Assembly: GCA_029260395.1 (NCBI GenBank)
Contig: JAJDDJ010000002.1
Location: forward strand, 81,155-145,154
Direction of reading: 5' to 3'
Length of the DNA stretch: 64,000 nt
Source: Phycisphaerales bacterium
Lineage (GTDB): Bacteria; Planctomycetota; Phycisphaerae; Phycisphaerales; UBA1924
Translations under genes and position numbers: made by a program
Shown here: positions 1 through 8,198 of the stretch, in pieces
Numbering within the stretch: position 1 is the stretch's first letter
How the letters are laid out: each line of letters begins with the position of its first letter
The notes under the pieces: generated by a model
What the model was told of the DNA's origin: nothing
What the model saw: only the letters and a program-made list of their open reading frames with translations
The model's database searches: none

Positions 1-2
1 GT

Positions 3-323
3 GGCGCGGTTCGCCGAATCGCCGACGCGTTCAGGCCGTCGTCGCTGATCGTGTTTGGCTCGGCTCGGCTCAAGAGCAACACGTTCGATGAGGCGGGCCA
101 CCTGTGGGTGAGCCACGCGCCTATCTACGGCACGGTATTCGAGCGTGATTCGGCGTCGGAGTCATTCGGGCATGTGGACCCCCGGTTTGGAGGGTCGGCG
201 TCGGTGTCGTTCGTCGACGGGCACGCGGGTCTGATAACCGTCGATGAGATGATGGACCGCCGAGTGTGGGCCAACAAGGCTGCACTCAAGGACAAAGCAA
301 GCTGGGACTGGCGTGCCGATTGA
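3..323 (+). CDS. Prepilin-like secreted protein with H-X9-DG tail, 5' end outside window
   Basis: The frame is open from the left edge, so only the last ~106 residues are visible and the true start lies outside. The segment FGHVDPRFGG...VSFVDGHAG resembles the H-X9-DG region at the C-terminus of DUF1559-type pseudopilin-like proteins, which are very numerous in planctomycetes and carry an N-terminal type II/IV prepilin helix (not visible here). The usual His, Gly-rich stretch and Asp-Gly are present, followed by a short tail that ends DKASWDWRAD. The role is unknown. The family assignment is good on the tail motif but untested for the N-terminus. Confidence 0.6.
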   Translation, partial: GAVRRIADAFRPSSLIVFGSARLKSNTFDEAGHLWVSHAPIYGTVFERDSASESFGHVDPRFGGSASVSFVDGHAGLITVDEMMDRRVWANKAALKDKASWDWRAD

Positions 324-328
324 CCCGG

Positions 329-619
329 TCAGTGGGTCGGAGCCAGCTCTGGTACGGCCTCCCCGGGGCCATATTTAGAATTTCCTGATTCCGGCTCTCG
401 AGCCTCGAGCGCTGCCGCAAACCATTCGACCGCCTCCATCAGTGGGAGCCTGCCGTCTAGGTACTCGACCACAGCGGTGAATGACTCGCTCCAGTCTCCG
501 CAGTTGACGTACAGCACTTCGGACTTGGCGGTCGGTCTCCTGTATCGCTTGAGGAGCGAAGCGAGCTCAGCGGCCCGGCAGCCGCTTCTGCCGAGGTGCG
601 AACCGCTGATAAAAACTGC
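329..619 (-). pseudogene. LpxH-like metallophosphatase with large internal deletion
   Basis: Read on the minus strand, this frame joins two ends of a UDP-2,3-diacylglucosamine diphosphatase-like phosphoesterase. The first ~25 codons read VFISGSHLGRSGCRAAEL, matching the family's SDxHLGTRGC start. They run directly into LYVNCGDWSESFTAVVEYLDG, matching the family's C-terminal YVNCGDWVESCTALVE. The ~200 residues between (GD, GNHD and GH metal motifs) are missing. The N-terminal metal Asp is replaced by Gly, and a stop lies just before the first matching residue, with no start codon. It is therefore a decayed gene. An lpxI gene elsewhere in the window may supply the lipid A step. Confidence 0.7.
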
Positions 620-934
620 TCATTATTGGGGATGTACAGACATCGCTCGACCTAAGGGCTGGGGACTCGTTCGCCTTCTTAAGCGCGCCGTGTGGCCGAC
701 TGTGCCGCACGGGGAATGCATGCTCGTGATCGAATGCGCGTGTTTGCTGGGCTGCATCAGCAATCATCGGACAATGCCAACAAAGGCCGAGCGGCCGTGC
801 GGTCTTGAGGGCGTGCTTTTCCGGGGATCCTGTTAGGTTGTTTCAAGAGCTGGTCCGGAAGCACCGATGACCCCCAAGACTTAGCGGAGCAAAGCGATGT
901 GGGCAGCCGAGCGATGCACGGCGAAAGAACGACG
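620..934. other. Gene-free stretch
   Basis: About 315 bases between the metallophosphatase remnant and cheX. Open frames here are short and do not look like any family I know. Part of it may be the eroded upstream end of the phosphatase pseudogene. I see no clear promoter or terminator. Confidence 0.5.
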
Positions 935-1432
935 ATGGACACTTCGTACATACCGCCTGTCATGAAGGCCATCAAGCAAGTGTTCTCGACGGCGCTGGAC
1001 CTGCACGTTGAACTCGGTAAGGCTCAGCTCTCGCCGGACCCGCTCGCGTCGCACGATGTGTCGGCGATTATCGGGTTCTCGGGCGAGTACAGGGGTTCAC
1101 TCGTGCTGGCCTTCCCTTCCGACGTTGCTCAGCGAACAGTCTCGCGGCTCATCGGAGAGGATGTATCGACTGAGAGCGCCGATTTCTCAAGAGCTGTCGG
1201 TGAGCTGGCGAATCAGGTAGCGGGCAGCGCGAAGATCGGTTTCGAGGGGAAAAAGGTCTCGATCTCGAGCCCCTCGGTCATCATGGGCTCGAGCCACCGC
1301 GTCAGGCCATCCAAGGATATGCCCGTGGTGCAAATATCCGCCGATTGCGAGTTCGGGCGGTTCACCATAGAAGTCTCGCTGAGACACGAAGTGTCCGAGG
1401 TGACGGGCAGCAATCTTGCAAAGCCAGCCTAA
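935..1432 (+). CDS. cheX: CheX-like chemotaxis phosphatase
   Basis: A 165-residue protein of the CheX/CheC family, whose members dephosphorylate CheY-P to reset flagellar signalling. The hallmark ExxN catalytic pair is present as VGELANQ (Glu90, Asn93), with the family's flanking strands (SAIIGFSGEYRGSLVLAFP and PVVQISADCEFGRFTIEVSL). The ATG at 935 is preferred because GAAAGA lies 6 bases upstream. In-frame upstream starts near 899 would add 12 residues without homology. It is followed 17 bases later by a small gene and then fapA, probably in one operon. CheX proteins usually work as dimers in the cytoplasm. Confidence 0.8.
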   Translation: MDTSYIPPVMKAIKQVFSTALDLHVELGKAQLSPDPLASHDVSAIIGFSGEYRGSLVLAFPSDVAQRTVSRLIGEDVSTESADFSRAVGELANQVAGSAKIGFEGKKVSISSPSVIMGSSHRVRPSKDMPVVQISADCEFGRFTIEVSLRHEVSEVTGSNLAKPA

Positions 1433-1449
1433 AGGGAGGGAGAGCAGCG

Positions 1450-1677
1450 ATGAACGTCGGGTTTCGTGATGACCTAAGAACGGTACGGGGCATCGAGAAT
1501 GAACTGCTCAAGTGCATCGGGCACACGGAGCTGCTCGATTCGACCGAGGCTCATGCGAACACCTGCATCGTCCAATTCTTCAGGCCGAACGGCCCGATCG
1601 CCCGCATTGAGGAGAGACGCGAGATGGCCGCCGGTGCCAACGGGTACCGAGTGGCGGCCGCCAGATCTGTACCGTGA
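1450..1677 (+). CDS. Small hypothetical protein between cheX and fapA
   Basis: A 75-residue frame with a very strong ribosome site (AGGGAGGGAGAGCAGCG before the ATG) that starts 17 bases after cheX and stops 3 bases before the fapA ATG, so it looks like a real operon member. It has an acidic/polar N-terminal half (HTELLDSTEAHANTC) and a basic C-terminus. There is no signal peptide or membrane segment. I do not recognise a family. Position alone suggests a role linked to chemotaxis or FapA. Confidence 0.5.
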   Translation: MNVGFRDDLRTVRGIENELLKCIGHTELLDSTEAHANTCIVQFFRPNGPIARIEERREMAAGANGYRVAAARSVP

Positions 1678-1680
1678 GCC

Positions 1681-3135
1681 ATGTCCAAGCCCGATGAACA
1701 ACTCAAGTACGTGTCGGCTCGCCTCGACGAGCAAGCGATCACGTGCGAACTGTCGATCGATCCTGGGTTCGAGCCCGACGATGCATCGTCCGAGCTGTGC
1801 CTGTCTGTGCTAACGGAAATTGGGATTGTGGTTACGCCTGAGATCCGCGAGAAGATCGCAGACTGTATCAATCGGTACGGAGCGAGCCAGGAGCGCACGT
1901 GCCGGGTCACGCTCGAAGCCACGCCTCCGATCCAAGGCGACGACGGCTGGTTCGAGTGGGCAGCGGAGTTCGATCCAGCTCTGCGCGACAAGCCGGCGGT
2001 CGAGGATCAAGCGGTTGACTTTTACAACCAGTCCCCGTTCGTCTGCGTGGAATCGGGCGAGGTGGTCGGACGCATTCATCCGCCCGGTCCCGGTACCGAC
2101 GGCTTGAGCCTGCTTGGCCTGGGCATCCCAGCCCTAGATGGCCGGCCCGCACCGATCAAAATAGAGGAATCACTCAGCGTTAGCGACGACGGCGAAGTGA
2201 CCACGCAAGTTGCGGGATCGATCGAGTACGAGGCGCACACGCTGCGGATCTCCCAAGAGCTGGACATACAGGGCAGCGTGGACTTTGGCACCGGGAACAT
2301 CGACTTCGATGGGAAGGTGACGATCCGCGGCGGGATCCGTGACAACTTCAAGGTGAAGGTCAGAGATGACTTGCATGTCTTTGAGGTCATCGAAGCCGCA
2401 CAGGTGCAGGCGGGCCGCGACTTGTTCGTGTCGAGCGGGGTGACTGGCCACGACAAAGCGACAGTAGAGGCGGGTCGTCACGCGCGGGCGCGGTACATGC
2501 GCCAGGCGACGGTTCGTGTGGGACGCGATCTGAGGATTCAACGAGAGCTGGTCAACTGTGACACGATTGTCGGCGGGTCGCTGCTCATACCGATGGGTGA
2601 TCTGGTGGGCGGTGTGACGCACGTGCTCGGGAGCGTGCACCTGGCGACCCTCGGCTCCGACGGCGGCATTGCCACGGAGATTCACCTCGCGTCGAGTCCT
2701 TCGCTTGAGCACCAGATTCGCCGAGTCTGCGCGGAGCTGGCAGCCGTCGAACGCAAGCTCGTTCCGGTTACGGACGAAATCGCCGACTTCCGAAAGAGCC
2801 GCGCCAACCCGAACGCCCACGCAAGGGCGCGCCTCGCCGAGCTTGATGCTATCGAGGCGGGTCTCTCCGGCCGGGCCAGTCGGATGCGAGCGCTTCTGGT
2901 AAACCTCCGCTCGGGGTTCGCAAGGCTGCGGAAGGTCGAGCTTCTGGTCATGCGGGTGATCTATCCGGGCACTCGGGTGGTGGTCGGCGATGTGGTCGCG
3001 GACATCGATTGTGGGCTCAAGGGGCCGGTCTCCATCCTGCACCATGAGAAGCGGGGCTTGATCGTGCGTGACCAGGGCGGCGGCGAGATGCCGTTGGCCT
3101 CGATCGCTCGGATGCGGGAGCGCAAGGCCAGCTAG
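1681..3135 (+). CDS. FapA/DUF342 family protein
   Basis: A 484-residue protein of the FapA (flagellar assembly protein A, DUF342) family. Residues ~110-180 carry the typical N-terminal FapA segment (VGRIHPPGPGTDG, then VSDDGEVTTQVAGSIEY). Residues ~190-330 form Gly/Val-rich repeats of the polymer-forming parallel beta-helix type (GSVDFGTGNIDFDGKVTIRGGI). Residues ~340-410 are predicted coiled coil, followed by a short beta domain. The family is widespread and linked to polar flagellum or cell-pole functions, but its exact biochemistry is not settled. It is probably cytoplasmic and co-transcribed with cheX. Confidence 0.8.
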   Translation: MSKPDEQLKYVSARLDEQAITCELSIDPGFEPDDASSELCLSVLTEIGIVVTPEIREKIADCINRYGASQERTCRVTLEATPPIQGDDGWFEWAAEFDPALRDKPAVEDQAVDFYNQSPFVCVESGEVVGRIHPPGPGTDGLSLLGLGIPALDGRPAPIKIEESLSVSDDGEVTTQVAGSIEYEAHTLRISQELDIQGSVDFGTGNIDFDGKVTIRGGIRDNFKVKVRDDLHVFEVIEAAQVQAGRDLFVSSGVTGHDKATVEAGRHARARYMRQATVRVGRDLRIQRELVNCDTIVGGSLLIPMGDLVGGVTHVLGSVHLATLGSDGGIATEIHLASSPSLEHQIRRVCAELAAVERKLVPVTDEIADFRKSRANPNAHARARLAELDAIEAGLSGRASRMRALLVNLRSGFARLRKVELLVMRVIYPGTRVVVGDVVADIDCGLKGPVSILHHEKRGLIVRDQGGGEMPLASIARMRERKAS

Positions 3136-3181
3136 CATCCCGGCTGTGACCGATGCTCTATCGAAAGATCCCGGTGCGACC

Positions 3182-3892
3182 ATGCTGCCCATCAGCGAGG
3201 CGTTCGTGTCTCTTCAGGGTGAGGGCAAACTGACTGGCGTGCCTAGCGCGTTTATCCGCGTTGCGGGCTGTAACATGCGTTGCGTGTGGTGCGATACACC
3301 CGAGGCGAGCTGGGATGCCAAGGGCGAACCAAAGGGCGTCAATGAACTCGTCAGTTGGGTCCGTTCCACGGGGCTTCGGCACGCGGTGCTCACGGGTGGC
3401 GAGCCGATGCTCTTCGAATCCCTTGGGGCGCTCGCGGCACAACTCCGAGGCCTCGGTGTTCATGTCACGATCGAGACCGCTGGCACCATCGACCGCGATT
3501 GGCCCATTGACCTTTTGAGCCTGTCGCCCAAGCTGGCCAACTCGGCGCCGATCGACGACCCTCGCGATCCCAAGCGAGTTTGGGAGGCACGGCACGAGGC
3601 CGTGCGAGCGGACATCACGCCGCTTTGCCGACTGCTACGACGCGCCGCCAACCGGGGCACCGAGGTCCAGCTCAAGTTCGTGGTCACGCAGGCGGCAGAT
3701 TTGACCGAGATCGAATCGCTGCTCGGACGCGTTGGGCCGGTGAATCCCGCCGACGTTCTACTGATGCCCGAGGGAACTACAAACCCCGATCCCTCAGCGA
3801 TCGGGTGGGTGGTTGAGGCGTGCCGCGACCGTGGATATCGGTATGCGCACCGGCTGCACATCGAACTGTTCGGCCACGCCCGCGGCACGTAG
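3182..3892 (+). CDS. queE: 7-carboxy-7-deazaguanine synthase
   Basis: A 236-residue radical-SAM enzyme that converts 6-carboxy-tetrahydropterin to 7-carboxy-7-deazaguanine in queuosine biosynthesis. The N-terminus has the diagnostic SLQGEG (10-15). The cluster-binding cysteines are C30, C34 and C37 (CNMRCVWC), and SAM contacts are at TGGEP (71-75). Short-form QueE enzymes lack extra insertions, as here. The ATG at 3182 gives the family-typical start a few residues before SLQGEG. queC follows after 59 bases, so the two form a queuosine unit. Confidence 0.93.
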   Translation: MLPISEAFVSLQGEGKLTGVPSAFIRVAGCNMRCVWCDTPEASWDAKGEPKGVNELVSWVRSTGLRHAVLTGGEPMLFESLGALAAQLRGLGVHVTIETAGTIDRDWPIDLLSLSPKLANSAPIDDPRDPKRVWEARHEAVRADITPLCRLLRRAANRGTEVQLKFVVTQAADLTEIESLLGRVGPVNPADVLLMPEGTTNPDPSAIGWVVEACRDRGYRYAHRLHIELFGHARGT

Positions 3893-3951
3893 CCGCGCAT
3901 AGCATCGCCCGTAATGCAAGCGCTGCCTACCACGAACCATGGTGAACTCGC

Positions 3952-4695
3952 GTGAGCCGGCCCGCCGTGGTGCTGCTCTCTGGCGGGCTCGACAGCGCGA
4001 CCGCGCTGGCTCTGGCGCGCGAGCAGGGCTTTCGGCCACACGCGATCACCTTTGACTACGGCCAGCGGCACCGTGTCGAACTTGAACGAGCTGGTGCCAT
4101 TGCCGACTCGCTCGGGGTCGAGTCGCACACCGTGTTCCCGATCGACCTCCGCGTGTTCGGTGGCAGCGCACTGACCGCTGACATTGATGTGCCCAAGCCC
4201 GGCGAAGGCGCAGCCAGCCATATCGGAGGCTCAATCCCGCTCACTTACGTCCCGGCTCGCAATCTCGTTTTCCTGTCGATCGCGGTAGCGCTGGCAGAGG
4301 TTCGCGGCTCGCTTGATGTGTTTATTGGGGTCAACGCGGTTGATTACTCGGGGTACCCGGATTGCCGGCCCGAGTTCATTGATGCGTACGCCAAGGCAGC
4401 AGGCCTCGCGACGCGCATCGGTGTCGAGAGTGAAAGCGACCGGCCGCTGAAGATCCACACGCCGCTGGCTGGTCTGAGCAAGGCCGACATCGTGAGGCTT
4501 GCGGTCCGACTTGGGGTGCCCATGGAACTGACCGTGTCGTGTTACGATCCCACGCTTGCGTGCGGTCCATGCAACGAGTGCGAAGCGTGCGTGCTCCGTT
4601 CGCGAGGCTTTGAACAGGCGGGCATCACCGACCCAGCGGTCCAGACATGGGCGCAAGACAAAGGGAGACACGACGGTGCGCATCAGACTGGCTGA
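3952..4695 (+). CDS. queC: 7-cyano-7-deazaguanine (preQ0) synthase
   Basis: A 247-residue ATP-dependent enzyme that makes preQ0 from the product of QueE. It has the PP-loop SGGLDS at 10-15, the DYGQRH substrate-loop signature, and the C-terminal zinc cysteines in CYDPTLACGPCNECEAC. Translation starts at GTG 3952, directly before the conserved first strand (AVVLLSGG). The 3' end overlaps the next gene's GTG by 20 bases, which suggests translational coupling. Confidence 0.93.
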   Translation: MSRPAVVLLSGGLDSATALALAREQGFRPHAITFDYGQRHRVELERAGAIADSLGVESHTVFPIDLRVFGGSALTADIDVPKPGEGAASHIGGSIPLTYVPARNLVFLSIAVALAEVRGSLDVFIGVNAVDYSGYPDCRPEFIDAYAKAAGLATRIGVESESDRPLKIHTPLAGLSKADIVRLAVRLGVPMELTVSCYDPTLACGPCNECEACVLRSRGFEQAGITDPAVQTWAQDKGRHDGAHQTG

Positions 4696-5605
4696 TCTTG
4701 TGGAGCGATCGAACTGGTGGGAGCTGGCGGGTCACGAGACCTCGTCGCTCGCGGATGCGTGGTGCCAAGCGCACCATGCGGTTCAACCAGCCGCAGAGCT
4801 GTCCAAAGCGTTTGCCATCCCGGAGTCGGACGACAGCCATACTGCGTTTGAGTGGGTGAACGGCCGAGTCATAACCGACGGCTATCTGCGGGGCCGTCTG
4901 ATCGAGACGCCCCGAGGCGTGATTCGGTCGGCGCTGCGGCTGTTCGACATGACACTCTTTCTCATCAACGCCAACGGTGATCTCTACGCTGAACTTCCGC
5001 TCGCAGGGAGCACCGTCGAGCAGGCTCACGGCTGGGTGCTCACCACTACTATGAATCTCTTTGACATTCCAATCCGTCAAGTCACCGAGGCTGCGACTGG
5101 CCTGCCCAACCACGCGGTGGCCCGGGGCGAGCCTTTCGCCGAGCCCAACCAACTGGCGCTCATCGAGGTCGTCAGGCTGTACACCAATACCGCGAGTATG
5201 CTCGCAGCGATGGACGGCCCGGCGCATGAACCTTCAAGGCTCAAGCCCGACGTGCTCTGTTGGCCTCACCACTTCGATCTCGCCCGGTTGTTTGTGCTCG
5301 GAGAGACCGGGGAGGGCGCGATGAAGAGCACCATCGGCACGGGGCTGACGCCGCCAGATTCCCTCAGCACGTGCGGCTACTGGTATGTCTCACCATGGGA
5401 AAAACAGCGCGAATTCGAGAACGCTCCCCCCATGCCGCCGCTGCCCTTCGGCGGTTGGCATCAGCGAGACGGCCAGCGGCCCATGGCGATGCTCGGCATC
5501 GATGCCCTAGGCGGGATAGAGGACCAGCGCGAGCAGCACGAAATAGTCAGCGCGTTCTTAGCTGCTGCGTTCAACATCTGCGCCGAAGCACTCGAAACGG
5601 CGTAA
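4676..5605 (+). CDS. Conserved-looking hypothetical protein
   Basis: A 309-residue soluble protein without signal peptide or membrane segments. The GTG at 4676 lies inside the end of queC and has AAGGGAGA 7 bases upstream. The sequence is rich in Trp, Pro and His (LCWPHHFDLARLF, STCGYWYVSPWEKQREF, PLPFGGWHQRDGQRPMAML) and ends in a helical QREQHEIVSAFLAAAFNICAE. I do not recognise the family. Overlap with queC suggests co-expression with queuosine genes, but a functional link is only inference. Confidence 0.75.
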   Translation: MRIRLADLVERSNWWELAGHETSSLADAWCQAHHAVQPAAELSKAFAIPESDDSHTAFEWVNGRVITDGYLRGRLIETPRGVIRSALRLFDMTLFLINANGDLYAELPLAGSTVEQAHGWVLTTTMNLFDIPIRQVTEAATGLPNHAVARGEPFAEPNQLALIEVVRLYTNTASMLAAMDGPAHEPSRLKPDVLCWPHHFDLARLFVLGETGEGAMKSTIGTGLTPPDSLSTCGYWYVSPWEKQREFENAPPMPPLPFGGWHQRDGQRPMAMLGIDALGGIEDQREQHEIVSAFLAAAFNICAEALETA

Positions 5606-5617
5606 TCGCTTTCGTTG

Positions 5618-6037
5618 TTACGACGCGACCTTGATCTCGAGCTGCCAGTCGACTGCCTTGGTCGATAGCGCGTTGGATTCGAAGAACCGCTCCATGCGCG
5701 GCGGTACCAGTTCGTACTTCCAGCCCGAGTGGCCGACGGGCCTGCCGCTGGAATCGAGCCAGGTGAACTGGTACTGCACGCGGGTCGGGCCGTCCTGCAC
5801 GGAGCGGATCGGGACGGTCACGCGAAGCGGTGAGCTGGTCGTTGCTGATTCAACGATCGGTCTGCCCTGCACGATCAGGCCAACGAGTCCGCCGGCCATC
5901 GTGATCTGCGGGTAGGCGCCCGTCACGAGTGGATCGGGGCCCGGGCTTGCGGGCGCGCGCGTCGTGTCCTGGTTGCAGCCGGTAAGGACGAGAGCGACGA
6001 AAGCGGCGATGATGGCGGTAGCGCGAACGATTGTCAT
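5618..6037 (-). CDS. YcfL-like (DUF1425) outer-membrane lipoprotein
   Basis: A 139-residue lipoprotein: signal peptide with lipobox LTGC (Cys21), then a compact beta domain. The pattern VTVPIRSVQDGPTRVQYQFTWLDSSGRPV matches the YcfL/DUF1425 fold (YRFxWxDxxG). It is the last gene of a four-gene lipoprotein operon. Its ATG overlaps the stop of the gene upstream (6034). In proteobacteria ycfL sits beside lpoB (ycfM), as here. Its function is unknown but assumed to be envelope or peptidoglycan related. Confidence 0.7.
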   Translation of the reverse strand: MTIVRATAIIAAFVALVLTGCNQDTTRAPASPGPDPLVTGAYPQITMAGGLVGLIVQGRPIVESATTSSPLRVTVPIRSVQDGPTRVQYQFTWLDSSGRPVGHSGWKYELVPPRMERFFESNALSTKAVDWQLEIKVAS

Positions 6038-7626
6038 GGTGATTCCTCCGTGGTGGTGATCGTTGGTGAGACGAGCAGGCTCAGCGCTCTGCCCTGTGTG
6101 CTTGTTGGGGTATACGTCGTGTGAAACTGGCCGAACAATCGGGTAAAACCGATGCTCCCGCCTTGGGGGGTGAACAGCGTGCTGCCGCCCTCAAGTACGT
6201 GCCCGCGTGCCTGCGACTGGTCACGGCCTTGGAGCAGATCGATGCTCTCGGCGCGGTACAACTCCATGAGGTCCTCGTAGCTGACCGACTCAGCAAGCCC
6301 CGCCCTCCGGTACTCAGCCATGAGCGCCCGCGTTGGCGTGCGCACGCACCGCCCACCGAGGACCCAGGGAAGCGTCGGTGTTTCAAGCGGACCGGTGACA
6401 TCGTTGGCGTAAAATACCTGGCCTGACTCCGCCCAGCCAGTTGTTGAAGTCTCAGGCCAGCGCAGGAGGCGCACCGCAAGCGAGCCGTCTTCGTTTGGGC
6501 GAAGCCCGACGGGCCGCAGCGACGAACCCGAAGACTCGACCGAGAGCGCAGGGGGTTCGATTCCCATCTTGATCGGAGCGAGGTAGAACCGCTGGGGCAG
6601 CAGGTCGTCGTACCGCGAGTCAGCACGCGCGTTGGACTTGGCGATCAGTCCGATCAGCGCGGCACCGGCCCCTGCGAGTTGGGCGGCCGAGTCATCGCTG
6701 CTCGCGGCCACCGCGATTCCGCCCGCGGTCAGTACGTTGCCCGCCGCAGCCTTTGATCGTCGGCCCGCATCGAGGCCCGTCCACCGATGGTCACGTGCCA
6801 TCGCATTGAGATCGGTCGTCCATGGCCACAGCGCGCTGCCCGAGGCATCGCTCACCCGAAGGCCCTTTGCATTGCTCGGCGAGCGGTCGCGAAACACGAC
6901 CTCCGTGCCGTCGCCACCCGAAGCGGTCCGTGCGGGCGAGCGTCCAGCTTCGATCACGAGCAGCGCGTCGTATGTGCCGTGCTCGAGTTCGTCGGCGAGG
7001 GCACGGACCCGGTCGCTCGCGGCGCGGGCCGCATCAAAGTGTTCGGCGGCTTCTTGCGCCCGGCCCATTTGCCGATTGGCCACGCCCGCCAGCAGTCGGC
7101 CCAGCAGAAACTCGGCCGTGCGCGAGTCGTCGTCCGCGTTGAGCCGCTGCAGCGATTCGATCGCAGCGGCCCGGGCGTTGCCCCATCGGCCAGTCATCAT
7201 GTCCGCGATCGATACGAGACTGAGCGCGACCGCCTGCTCGTAGGGCTCGCCCTTCCAGAACCTCACACCCTGCTCGTTGACGAGGAACAGGTCCGGGCTG
7301 TTGTTGGCGTTGAGCCCCTGCGTGCGGAGCGTGTCGAAGACGTACTCGACCCTGCGCGAAGCAGCCTCGGGCAGCCCATCAAGCAGGGCCGCGTGCATCG
7401 CCTGCACCTCGTAGAGCAGCCGTTCGCGGCCTGCCTTGGGGTCATCGGCCCTCAGCGCCAAATCCACCCGCGCTCGGCTGGTATCGCCTCGGGCAAGCAT
7501 GGCAGCGGTGCCCGGGTCGGGTGTGTACCCGCTTTGGCAGCCTGCAAGCGTTAGCGCGCAGCAAACCAACAGCGCGGCGCCAACCGTGGCGACAGGGAGA
7601 CGAAATGGAGCGAATCGCGCGAGCAT
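6034..7626 (-). CDS. COG3014-like lipoprotein
   Basis: A 530-residue lipoprotein with lipobox LAGC (Cys30). The first half is helical and TPR-like (residues ~40-220, with repeats such as AEFLLGRLLAGVANRQMGRAQEAAEHFDAA kept in phase). The second half holds a Gly/Ala helix (VLTAGGIAVAASS...AGAGAALIGLIA) that may associate with a membrane. Similar proteins (COG3014) sit between LpoB and YcfL homologues in Vibrio. The ATG at 7626 overlaps the upstream stop (ATGA), arguing for translational coupling. I chose it over an upstream start because it places a normal signal peptide at the N-terminus. Confidence 0.65.
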   Translation of the reverse strand: MLARFAPFRLPVATVGAALLVCCALTLAGCQSGYTPDPGTAAMLARGDTSRARVDLALRADDPKAGRERLLYEVQAMHAALLDGLPEAASRRVEYVFDTLRTQGLNANNSPDLFLVNEQGVRFWKGEPYEQAVALSLVSIADMMTGRWGNARAAAIESLQRLNADDDSRTAEFLLGRLLAGVANRQMGRAQEAAEHFDAARAASDRVRALADELEHGTYDALLVIEAGRSPARTASGGDGTEVVFRDRSPSNAKGLRVSDASGSALWPWTTDLNAMARDHRWTGLDAGRRSKAAAGNVLTAGGIAVAASSDDSAAQLAGAGAALIGLIAKSNARADSRYDDLLPQRFYLAPIKMGIEPPALSVESSGSSLRPVGLRPNEDGSLAVRLLRWPETSTTGWAESGQVFYANDVTGPLETPTLPWVLGGRCVRTPTRALMAEYRRAGLAESVSYEDLMELYRAESIDLLQGRDQSQARGHVLEGGSTLFTPQGGSIGFTRLFGQFHTTYTPTSTQGRALSLLVSPTITTTEESP

Positions 7627-8198
7627 CAATCGATGACCAGCCCCCGGGCGGCTCGCGCTACCTCGGTCGATGCCTGCCACGCGATGCCCGACGTGGCCCG
7701 CTCGGTAATCTGGTACTCCAACAAATACGCGTCACGCCTCGCGTTGCTCTCGCGCTGGTCGACCGAGCCCTCGCGGGCGACCGATCGGATCTGCGCGTCG
7801 AAGCGGTGCGTCGCGTCCGCGGGCTTCGTGACCTCGGGATCGAGCAGCCGGATGCCAGCCTCCCGCAGCGCTACTTGTACGCCGGTGTCGGAGAGCACCC
7901 GACTCACGACCATCTGCTCCTCGGAAACAGTGAAGCGATCGAGCGACAGATTCGTCAACGGCTCGGCTCTAAGCAGCACCTCGCCTTGGGCCGGCGCTTC
8001 GCGGATGAACCGCGAACCAATTAGGCTCGCGCGAACTTCTGCAACCGCCTGATCGAGGTCGGCCATTCTGAAGCGAGCATTGCTGGCCTCGCGGCTTCCT
8101 GTTGTCGCGCATGAGGTCAGCACGAGCAGCGCGCTCAGACCAAGCCCGAGCAAACCGATCGGTCGAAAAACTGGAAGCGATGTGCGAGACATGCTCAC
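7626..8198 (-). CDS. LpoB-like lipoprotein (second copy)
   Basis: A 190-residue lipoprotein with lipobox LTSC (Cys30). The mature part (residues ~40-180) follows the beta-alpha pattern of LpoB/YcfM proteins: LSLDRFTVSEEQMVVSRVLSD then a VQVALREAGIRLLD helix-strand. E. coli LpoB is an outer-membrane activator of the peptidoglycan synthase PBP1B. The GTG start at 8198 forms a GTGA overlap with the preceding gene. An ATG at 8192 is the alternative. Sequence similarity to its neighbour is weak, so the paralogy is an inference from order and fold pattern. Confidence 0.55.
   Translation of the reverse strand: MSMSRTSLPVFRPIGLLGLGLSALLVLTSCATTGSREASNARFRMADLDQAVAEVRASLIGSRFIREAPAQGEVLLRAEPLTNLSLDRFTVSEEQMVVSRVLSDTGVQVALREAGIRLLDPEVTKPADATHRFDAQIRSVAREGSVDQRESNARRDAYLLEYQITERATSGIAWQASTEVARAARGLVID

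Noticed and set aside
2170..3192. 340-residue minus-strand frame
   Set aside because: Antisense shadow of fapA, rich in Arg/His, no start signal.
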